Of a stretch of 16,344 nt of DNA, positions 9,129 through 16,344 are shown one piece after another; within the stretch, counting starts at the first letter, position 1, and each line of letters starts with the position of its first letter. The translations under genes were made by a program, and so were the position numbers. The notes beneath the pieces are model-generated. The model was not told where the DNA came from, made no database searches, and saw nothing but the letters and a program-made list of their open reading frames with translations. The DNA lies in NCBI GenBank assembly GCA_015501075.1, contig JADNYJ010000671.1, positions 1 through 16,344 of the forward strand, in the 5' to 3' direction. Origin of the DNA: Gymnopilus junonius. Its lineage: Eukaryota > Basidiomycota > Agaricomycetes > Agaricales > Galerinaceae.

Positions 9129-9159
9129 GTACCGAGCGTGACTCAGAACGGCTCGGTAC
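9129..9159. repeat. 9-bp perfect hairpin
   Basis: GTACCGAGC (9129-9137) and GCTCGGTAC (9151-9159) are perfectly complementary around a 13-nt loop. The hairpin sits between the two copies of the diverged direct repeat. No downstream T-run is seen and there is no gene ending here, so it does not look like a terminator. Confidence 0.7.
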
Positions 9160-9218
9160 AAATGCCCGAGCCATGTAATGCCAAGCTACCACCCCGCGCG
9201 GGTTCGCCTTGCATACTC

Positions 9219-9287
9219 CTAGAGGTGACTAGCGTCATGCACCCGCTCTAGAGCTACGACTGGAACGAGGTGTCCTGGTGGGACGCT
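9219..9287. repeat. Diverged direct repeat, copy 2
   Basis: Partner of 9047-9117. It keeps CTAGAGGTGAC, TCATGCA, GCTCTAG and GTGTCCTGG in the same spacing. The conserved core CTAGAG...TCATGCA...CTCTAG is retained with both arms intact, while the sequence between them has changed. Confidence 0.6.
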
Positions 9288-9757
9288 GTGGTAGTATATC
9301 CGAGAAATTATTGGCGTACAAGCTTTGGAGGGGTGAGGAAAAGGAAAGCTGGATGGGCGATAAGGGGAAACGGGAGAGAAGAAGGGCAATGGACTGTACG
9401 ATCTCAATGAACCCTGTCTTCTTATAGAGCACCTTCGTTGTTCTTGTTTGTTTTCCCCGCCAACGACAGACCTAAATTGGGAACTAAGCTTCCTTTTTTG
9501 GTGGTAAGAAAGGAACGTAAGCAAATGATCGGGCCAGGGATCGTTAGATTACAGTCAAAGGGCTGCTGACCGACTGTAGTTTTTGTCGTAAATGCAGATC
9601 GAGTGGTCAAGCTCAAGTTCAAGTTCCGGTGTCGGATGCATCAAAAATATTTCATATTCCGACGGGGTGGAAATTAAAATTTAAGTATCGGTCCGTCGGT
9701 GCGTATGTAATCCCGGCTCGGGTGGCCAACTTCTCCAACTTGAACCAGCTCACCGAT

Positions 9758-11332
9758 ATGGCACAAAGTGAAGGCACCACGACATCCTTCCTTGCTATCT
9801 ACATATCAATTCGCGATGAAATCGTTCAGATTCAAAACGACAGAACACGCTCATTAGACCAGCTACGCGAACTGGCGTCAAAAACCCTAACCGAATTTAG
9901 CTCGAGTCCTCTGAGCTTGTTCCAGTTCGAGTGTGGCGTAAATCCCATGCAAACACAGTCTGTCCAGCTCGATAGGATTATGTCATCCATGCTCAACATA
10001 GTAGAAGCCTGTGGTGGTTCCGAAGGAGAGCGCTACGTGGCATCTGCTGTAGTGGCTTGCGCAGAGACTCATAGTCTCAAGGAGGACCGTGGTGTGACCA
10101 AATCCGAAAGATTACGTGCTCTTGGTGTTACTTGGTTAACCCATTTTCTATTCCCTTGTCAGTCCTTTGTAATTGTAGTACTTTCATGTCTGTCTGACGA
10201 TGTCTTATAGTTGTGGTAGGCAGAGGTCGCGATAAAAGATCGCTTGGTCAATATACCGCTCCCGTCTCGGAGAACAAAAATACAGAGGAGGGAGTAAGAA
10301 TATCCCAGAGAAATCGCGTAAAGTACCCCATTTCCACTACAGACTCATCTAATTCTTCTTTTGCAATGTCCCTCCAATGCAGTTACTCCTCCGTGACGGC
10401 TTTTCATGTGTCGCAACGTGCGTCCTAGATGACTCTCACCCTCGTCCAGACGAGAGTGCAGCTCAAGTGTGGTTGGAAGCTGCTCGTATTCTTCCCCTAA
10501 CCTTATCCGACTTTGACACGGATGAACAGTCAGACTCGGTTGGTTCTTGTTTCTACACTAAACTCACGGTCTGTTTACAACCCGAACTAACCTAACCCAA
10601 ACCCGTTTTTGCACTAGTACCAATCAGCACATCTCACCCTGGAAATTCTGCGGAATTTTACCTCCCTCCAAAACACCGTCACTTTAACAGACCTAGCAAG
10701 GTGTATCGACCACGAATCCAACATGATGATGCTAGAATCCAACACATGCTCTGCATTCAACCGATTCGAGTGGTGCTTGAAATCAACAGAGGTGGGTGAG
10801 CCATCGTGTTATTTGAAATTTATGGGCTTTAGACCCACCAGCGAACGACGCTCTAAAATGATCACTTGTTTTATTTCTTTATTCATTCATACCCAAATCT
10901 GCACAGGAAGAAAATATGTACACACTGCAATACTTCAGAAACCCCGGCATCGTGGGGTCACTTCGTTCACGTTACATGGACGTGAACGCACCCGTCGAAA
11001 TTAAAGACCGCAGTGCCGCGTTCATGTTCACATTATCCTCCTCCTCCCTGAGATGTCTCTCCCACCAGAAGTCCTCAGGCTGCGAGCATCTCCTCTCCCT
11101 CTCACTGTCCCTGCCCAACCCCCACCTCATATCCATCCATGCCGCCCTTTTCAACATTCTGCATATGAGCAGTGCCGACACCTTCTTTAATGCCATGCTG
11201 CGCCACTACGCTGTGGTGACGAAGGACGGGCACGGGAGGGACCCGCCCCCCCGGTGTTGGGTTGAGTTCGAGCGGATGAAGGAGATATGGAATTTGAGAG
11301 AGGTGTTGAATGCTTCTATTGGAGGTGGCTAA
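9758..11332 (+). CDS. HNH-type nuclease-like protein with lost catalytic histidines, 5 exons
   Basis: Exons are 9758-10157, 10211-10317, 10383-10538, 10618-10791 and 10907-11332 (introns 53, 65, 79 and 115 nt), giving 420 aa. Exon edges are supported by phase and by the paralogous relic, which shares the 10318-10382 intron. The ATG at 9758 is the first in frame; an upstream GTG opening at 9629 is ignored. Seen: an N-terminal helical region, then RNR-LLLRDGFSCVATCVLDD (from 167), LEAARILP (200-207), DHESNMMMLESNTCSAFNRF (252-271), and a C-terminal PHLISIHAALFNILHMSSAD. Known: expanded basidiomycete HNH proteins show RDG..C..TG, L.AAHI.P, N...L....H..F, and a closing L.LHAA...LH.SGA segment. 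This layout matches in order and spacing. Odd: the AAHI histidine is Arg204 and the last histidine falls on Cys265, so only Asn256 remains, and nuclease activity is doubtful. Role, partners and location are unknown. Confidence 0.75.
10437..10458. repeat. Near-perfect inverted repeat inside the HNH-like gene
   Basis: CACCCTCGT and ACGAGAGTG pair at 8 of 9 positions around a 4-nt loop CCAG. It is the same site as the perfect palindrome at 3368-3391 in the relic, although the arm sequences differ, so pairing has been kept despite base changes. Confidence 0.6.
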
Positions 11333-13984
11333 TGCTCTATCTTGGCTAGGATATCCTGTATCTGCATATCTTGGGCGATGCCACTGGAGGTGTTGTCTAT
11401 TGGTTGAACTTGCGAAGAGTGTCGAGATCGTCTGCCCGTTAATGTTGCTGGTTTCAAGACGGTGGCATCGAGTTTGTGGTCGTAACAATACCCAACATGC
11501 TCGGATCAGATGGGAGATTTGCAACAATGATGACCTTTTGTCCTTGTTCAGTAGTACGTTCTCAGGTCATCTTTTTAATATAGAAATGTACTATTTCGTC
11601 GTCAATAATGAAAATGCCTTTGGGGTCTATTTTCGGCACAGCGCAATGGATCTGAACCTCCTCATGATTATCTGCCTGGACTTAATGAAACCCTTGCATT
11701 TAGCCCGCAATAGGAGGGTAAATTGAAATGCATGCGGGTATTTATTGCTGGTCACAATATGCGAGGAAGAAGCATAGGTTACACTAGAAATATTAGAACC
11801 ATTAGAATCTGTGTTTAAATGATTTATCTATATTATATTAGGAAGGATTTCAGGGGAAAAAAGGTGCTTGGAGGTTGGTTATAAGAAAACAAGAAAAAGA
11901 CTGCATTTAGGGATGTTCAGTTTCTTCATTCTGGTCATGCGAATGAAAGAGCGACTCTCACCAAATATCAAAATAATAAAGAAAGGTGGAAATTGTCTGA
12001 AAAGGTGTTGAGAACTTAAGCATTCCATGGCACAAATGAATAGTGAAAAGACTTCACCTTGGTGCTAGCACCGGGCAAATCAAATCAAAGTCATAACGAA
12101 GATATAAGGTGAGGCTATCTGCATGCGAGAGCAGAAAGTGTAAGCCTGAGGAAGGCTATGGTGTCGCATTGACGTCGATTCCAGTCGAAAGGCCTGAAAG
12201 TGATGGATGGCACTGTTCTTGTTAGCTTTCTTGGCCTCAGCGATAAATAAGAGAGAACATACGGTGTTATTATACGACGAAGAGATTGTGCCTAATATCA
12301 TGTGTCAATAGGCTGCTATGGCAAATGTGGTCAAGAAAAGAAGAAAAAGAATTCTGGCCTTTGTGTGGAATCAACGCGCATTCATACACCTGCTCCAAGT
12401 CACACATACACAATGAGGGTACAGCGGGAGTGCCATGTCATCAACTCCAGTTCATGCCCCCGACAACCCAGGCCTAGCCCTTTCAAGAAGGGGTGACTTT
12501 TGGTACAGGAGTCTGATGGGAGTATGAATCCGGTAAAGTGAGATCGACACCCTTCGGGGACACTCTAGGGGCAACGGCGCAAAGAGGCCCGTCTGTGATG
12601 TGACCCACACGTCAGTATCGCGATTTGCAACACCATGCCCAGACCACCCTCTACGGAGGGGCGTCACCCCGCCCAATGCCCCCAGCCCGGGAGGCAAGGA
12701 CGGTGGATGTGAAGAGTTGAACGGCCATCATTCTACTGTAGCACCCCATCTGCGTGAGTAATCTGGAGATCGGGTGGAATGGAGCGGTTGTGAGATACTG
12801 TGGCGGAGGAATGCCAAGGGGCGGTGTAGCTGGAAAGAGCAAGGAGGTTGATCATCGTTGATGAGTAGGGAGTGTAAGGAGCATACCATTGAAGACACAA
12901 CCGTGAGCCTACCCATTAAAGGCGACAGTGCGTATGACCAGCTTAATGGCGATCGTTGTCAATCGCCTTGAGCGAGGTTGGAAGAGTAGCTGCCGGTGCT
13001 GTGAGCCAGCGGCGCAATGCGATCTGCAATATAAGAAGTCAGGAGGCTATCAGACAAAGGACGAAAGTCGTTGGGACTTTACCTCGGATATGTGGTAGAC
13101 GCCATCAGCTACATCGGCGTGCTGTTCAGTATGTGGCGTCGCACGTAGGCATCATGTTCATGTCATGATGGAAGAAGGTAGAGGAGGAGGTTGGTGAAGG
13201 TTGAACAACCCCATGAAGTGGGAGAAACTTGCCTCTCTTCGGTATATGGTGGTGGACGGAGGACAAGGGTAGATGGGGGATTTCTACCCACACACGCGTC
13301 GTTTTAAACACTGCTGTATAGTTTGGTCCTGCTTGTCACGGCAACGTCCGGCAGTCCACAAAAGGATGCTGTTCCTAAACAGGGATGTGGTTGAACGAGT
13401 CAACGGCTCGGCCCGACCTCGGATGTGGGCGAACTGATGGGCGGGTGGCGATAATCAAACGATAATCAAGTGTGTCCCGCAGTGTGCTTTTTACCCTTGT
13501 CTTCACGGGAATAGGATGATGCTGGTATAGAAATCCGAAAGGCCCGGCAAGATCTGATTTTCAAATGCCAAGGAATTGAAACTCGGAGAGAAGGACACTA
13601 GACGAGGACGATCAAAACAAACAGAGGGCGTGAATCGACATAACCGACTTGTTGAAAGAGCCACCCAGCATCAGTCGTGTGCGCAGAGGGACTTGACCTC
13701 GCCAAGTGTCTACCGTTCTCAGGCTTTTTAAATGATTCATTTCCAGCGATAAGGGCGTGATAATTGAGAGAAAAGGGAAAGGGAGCCGCTCATACTTAAC
13801 AATAACGAAAGGTAAATTTTTGAAAATCTGTACTAACAAAAGGTTAGAAAGAATAAGCATAGGTTTTTCAATAAAATCAGTGTACATGCCGTGGAAGAAG
13901 AGGTGACCCCGGACTCCGATCCCTTGAGAACGTGGGTCCACTTCGCCGCCCAGAATTGACCCACTGATGGTCGTCACCAGTCCT
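11333..13984. other. Long stretch without a convincing gene
   Basis: 11333-11730 is open on both strands. The plus frame from ATG 11310 (138 codons) overlaps the HNH-like gene's end and has no recognised motif. A minus frame of about 58 codons ends ...AQDMQIQDILAKIEH at 11331 and could be the tail of an unseen gene. 11730-12300 is AT-rich and blank. 12400-13320 is GC-richer, with short open frames on both strands. Within it a minus-strand GT...CAG pair at about 12887-12832 could be an intron, but the flanking frames close quickly. 13320-13610 is blank. GATAATCAAACGATAATCAA (about 13450) is a small direct repeat. The minus frame at 13612-14034 starts with GTG and resembles nothing known. Confidence 0.4.
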
Positions 13985-14004
13985 TCAATCCCAAGTGGAC
14001 CCAC
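13932..14004. repeat. 12-bp perfect inverted repeat with 49-nt spacer
   Basis: GTGGGTCCACTT (13932-13943) and AAGTGGACCCAC (13993-14004) are exact reverse complements. The spacer contains a related TGACCCAC element. It lies in gene-poor DNA about 300 nt upstream of the small secreted protein gene. Its purpose is unknown; it could be a dyad binding site or a cruciform. Confidence 0.65.
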
Positions 14005-14215
14005 AGGCGAGTCGTCCGCTCGTCCATATCGCACGCAGGGCGCCCTTAGCGCGAGTTACCGAAAGAGCAAGGCTGTGTAGACCGACGGCATCTTCTAAGT
14101 TCCGGGAGGGCTGCCTGTAGCCAATGGAAAGCTGAGAAGCCATCAATAAGGGGAGTGATATGCACACGAAGAAAACAATAAAACCCACAATCAGCAAAAG
14201 AACACTTTCATTCAT
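13985..14215 (-). CDS. Possible small membrane-anchored protein, doubtful
   Basis: An ATG-started frame of 76 codons begins with a strong hydrophobic segment (SVLLLIVGFIVFFVCISLPL) after MNE. It continues as a Ser/Arg/Leu-rich stretch without cysteines in a pattern, ending GSTWD. It starts 84 nt from the divergent secreted protein gene, which could mean a shared promoter. Against it: no recognised family, the 12-bp inverted repeat falls at its 3' end, and other frames here are open too. It could be chance. Confidence 0.22.
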   Translation of the reverse strand: MNESVLLLIVGFIVFFVCISLPLLMASQLSIGYRQPSRNLEDAVGLHSLALSVTRAKGALRAIWTSGRLACGSTWD

Positions 14216-14299
14216 CCCCAGCGCTGGTCGTTGGTTCTACGCCTTAGATTCAGGCAATCTTTTGAAGCGTCGCGATAGTTTCATCACCTGCACGATACC

Positions 14300-14687
14300 A
14301 TGAAGTTCCTATACTTGCACTTCTTTTTCCTTGCCCTGATTGCTGGTAGGCAGAAGTTACTCCTGAACAAAGCGTGATGCTAATCCAAAATTTGATGGGT
14401 TAGGTATTTTCGCTGCACCATTACCAACGCGAGAAAACGGCAAGATTTTGTCTCGTCCAGCCACCACTCCACGCGGACCACGAAAAGCCCCATGGCATCA
14501 TCATCATACAGGAAGTGAAATGGAGTTGAAGCCATTGCGCCATCCCGAATTCGAAGCATTCAATGCTCAACATTCAAGCGAGTCTTTGGCGATGAGCAGC
14601 AGTTCGAGTGGCGATGTGCAGCACAAGAAATGGAGTCTGCGGGGAGGCTTTGGCAGGTTGAGGAATAAGTGGAGAAACAAGGAGTAG
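14300..14687 (+). CDS. Small secreted protein with His4 run and cationic C-terminus, 2 exons
   Basis: Exons are 14300-14345 and 14404-14687, with a 58-nt intron (GTAGGC...TTAG, branch-like GCTAATC), giving 109 aa. Seen: residues 1-20 form a classic signal peptide (Lys2, a hydrophobic core of Phe/Leu/Ala, ending GIFAA), so cleavage near Ala20 is likely. Next come TR and RK dipeptides that could suit a Kex2-type protease. A run of four His (47-50) follows Trp46. After a Ser/Glu-rich middle (72-84) the last 20 residues are KKWSLRGGFGRLRNKWRNKE, with eight Lys/Arg and one acid. There are no cysteines, unlike most fungal effectors and hydrophobins. Inference: a secreted, perhaps processed, membrane- or wall-acting peptide precursor. 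No family is recognised. The splice joins in phase (G|GT) and restores a clean signal peptide, which supports the gene. Confidence 0.7.
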
Positions 14688-15063
14688 AGCTTCAGTCGAG
14701 ATCCCTGTTCTGACAGCTACGTACCCAGAGTTGGAGAATCAACGTCGCAACTAGAAAACGAGGAAATTTTTAAATACGTCCATCTGTGTGTGCAAACCAC
14801 GCCTAGACGGGGCCAAAAATTAAAACAGGCATATTGAGCGTGAAACCTTTTACGATTCAGGCACCCTGGTAAGTGCTGAAGAATATTGTTGCGAATGGAA
14901 TTGAGAAACACGGACACGCTTGGCCACGGTCACTGACGTGCCCAAGGACGCGTCAAATGCTCCCACGAAAGCCGTGTCATCATGGCCGTGATCATTGTTG
15001 CAGTCTTTCCTTTGTATTTCTCAACGTTTTTGACACAAATTTCGTCCCGCGTCGCCGATAGCT
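14688..15063. other. Intergenic region between the secreted protein and the CxxC gene
   Basis: It combines the 3' UTR of the upstream gene and the promoter of the next one. Short frames on both strands overlap each other and carry no motif. CACTGACGTGCCC (about 14931) contains a TGACGT half of a CRE/bZIP-like site, which is weak evidence of regulation. Confidence 0.35.
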
Positions 15064-16174
15064 ATGCCAGGGCCCTCCAACAAACGCAAAGGAAAGCCAA
15101 AAGGCAAGAATTCGAAGAGAAAGAGCGATACCTTACCGCAACAACCATTACGAAGTACCCCACCACCAGCACCGGGATCGGACGATGCTGACTCGTTCAA
15201 CGCGACGAGCCATTTCAGCCCGAGTGGGTTTGGCATACCAGCAATCACTCAAGCCCGCCTTCTTCACCTTCTCCACCATTTTTGAGAACGCCACCGCCCA
15301 TCTCTTTCGATCTGCACGACCTAAAGAAAGAGCTCTCACAGCTACCCTACATTGGTGTTCGAGAGGATGTTTCTAAGGCTGTGGAGGAGGTTCTCTTGCA
15401 GGATCCCTTTCTGTACGATCCGGGGAATGGACCTCGCGTTCGAGATGCTCGGGCGTTCATGGGTTCTTTCTTTGCTCGACCACCTGCGTTAGAGGTGAGC
15501 ACAGTCACAAGTCCTTACGGCCCTCGACCCGAATTCCGAAACTGTCTTGTCTTGTAGGATCCTTTATGTGCAGAGTTTGCACAAGAAGAAGTGTACCAGA
15601 TGCTATCCACTGTTCTGCCGGAGGAAACTGCCTTGGTGAGCTCACCTGCAACGTTAACTATGAGTCTCTCAATTGATGGACCATTCTTCCCCAGATTGTG
15701 TGGTATAACAAGAGTCGGTTATTCAGTCGAATCTGTCCAGCCTGTCAACGTCTGTACCAGGTCGGAGACGCTTTGCCTGATCTCATTGACGAAGAACGTC
15801 CGAGCGATAAGTCTCTATCGCCCCCACTACTGCAAGAGCAAAGAATTAGCGGCCTTTGTACGTCCAACGTTTACTCCGCCCCAGTAAGAGGACTATGCGT
15901 TGTTGAACTGATCGTGCGTTGCTCCTTAGGTTCTCCCGTCTGCTTCATTGTAGCCTCATTCAACTACCCTGGTGCCATAAAATCCACCTGGGGGTGCATG
16001 GAAGATGAAATGGATGATGACGCCTGGGATCTCTTGAATATGCCAGAAGAATGCGCTTCTACCAACGAAGTTAGTCGGATCTTGGGAATGGTCGTAAAAA
16101 TGACGCGACTGCATGACTTGGGACTTGCCCAACTGTGTTTCGACGTCGAAGACGCGTCTGTCTTGGTTTCGTAG
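15064..16174 (+). CDS. Uncharacterised protein with a CxxC...CxxxC pattern, 5 exons
   Basis: The best model has exons 15064-15194, 15242-15494, 15558-15635, 15695-15857 and 15930-16174, giving 289 aa. The last three introns (63, 59 and 72 nt) have good GTGAGC/GTGAGC/GTACGT donors. The first (47 nt, donor GTTCAA) is weak. It is called because the frame changes from the Lys-rich N-terminus (MPGPSNKRKGKPKGKNSKRK) to SSPPSSPSPPFLRTPPPISF, and a frameshift is the alternative. Seen: a disordered basic and Pro/Ser-rich first third; a conserved-looking core DLKKELSQLPYIGVREDV, DPGNGPRVRDARAFMGSF and DPLCAEFAQEEVYQML; CPAC at 168-171 and CSPVC at 209-213, a possible zinc site split by an intron; and GAIKSTWG...MTRLHDLGLAQLCF near the end. 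I believe similar proteins of unknown function occur in other mushrooms, but I cannot name a domain. The basic N-terminus may be a nuclear or nucleolar signal. The stop TAG at 16172-16174 is followed by AT-rich 3' UTR. Confidence 0.75.
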
Positions 16175-16344
16175 CATTCTTTTATATTATTATATATGGT
16201 GAGATATTTTCGCCTTCGTTTCGATCTTTGCTGATATGCACATACCAGTATTTGCTGTCATATCGCTTTTGATTGTATACCACTTTTGTTATCTTATCAG
16301 GGAGAATATATTGTGACTTGCTTCACAAATCATGTTTTTTCGAG

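Larger units (their letters stand above)
8761..9757. other. Gene-poor stretch upstream of the HNH-like gene
   Basis: No convincing gene is visible. A plus-strand frame without ATG stays open from about 8881 to 9140 (Lys/Arg/Pro-rich) but has no recognised motif. The region holds the two diverged direct repeats and the hairpin listed separately. The 9690-9757 part resembles DNA just upstream of the relic's coding part (shared TATGTAATCCCG), so the duplicated unit extended a little beyond the coding sequence. Confidence 0.4.

Noticed and set aside
9629..9757. N-terminal extension of the HNH-like protein
   Set aside because: The frame opens with GTG, not ATG, and the relic has no equivalent start; the first ATG is at 9758.
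12956..13168. Plus-strand frame of 70 codons as a gene
   Set aside because: No motif, no splice support, and frames on the other strand are equally open.
12900..13320. Possible cerato-platanin or hydrophobin-like gene on the minus strand
   Set aside because: Tried all three frames with candidate introns; no cysteine pattern or family signature could be assembled.
13612..14034. Minus-strand frame of 140 codons
   Set aside because: Starts with GTG, has no recognisable domain, and contains the inverted-repeat DNA; left as unexplained.
1..16344. Transposon, retroelement or biosynthetic gene cluster
   Set aside because: No transposase, reverse transcriptase, terminal repeats or target-site duplications were seen, and the adenylation gene has no tailoring-enzyme neighbours in the window.

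Overview
The window looks like ordinary nuclear chromosome of a mushroom-forming basidiomycete (Agaricomycetes). The evidence is multi-exon genes with short GT-AG introns (mostly 49-79 nt), branch-point-like CTNAN motifs, and protein families I associate with that group. No tRNA, rRNA, CRISPR array, transposase or reverse transcriptase was recognised. All exon models were made by eye from splice signals, reading-frame phase and protein motifs.

Layout. (1) 367-2303 (+): a five-exon gene for a free-standing adenylation (AMP-binding) domain of 568 aa. (2) 2983-3890 (-): a broken relic of an HNH-type gene. (3) 3933-7095 (+): a four-exon METTL14/Kar4 orthologue, the non-catalytic partner of the mRNA m6A methyltransferase, with a roughly 636-residue Gly/Met/Asn-rich tail. 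(4) 7096-9757: no firm gene; it holds a purine-rich stretch, ambiguous minus-strand open segments, a pair of diverged direct repeats and a hairpin. (5) 9758-11332 (+): a five-exon HNH-like gene of 420 aa, the intact relative of the relic. (6) 11333-14299: no convincing gene; one possible small membrane-anchored ORF and a 12-bp inverted repeat. (7) 14300-14687 (+): a two-exon small secreted protein of 109 aa with a very basic C-terminus. (8) 15064-16174 (+): a probable five-exon gene of 289 aa with a CxxC...CxxxC pattern.

Relationships. The clearest structure is the pair of HNH-like copies, in opposite orientation on either side of the METTL14 gene. The downstream copy keeps an open frame but has lost the histidines that define HNH chemistry. 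The upstream copy has lost its start codon and two internal blocks, and has gained a stop and a frameshift. The relic lies head-to-head against the METTL14 start codon, so METTL14 transcription probably begins inside it. There is no sign of an operon-like system; genes (1), (3), (7) and (8) look functionally independent. I did not find a convincing new multi-gene system. The points most worth following are the METTL14 tail, the decayed HNH pair and the small cationic secreted protein.
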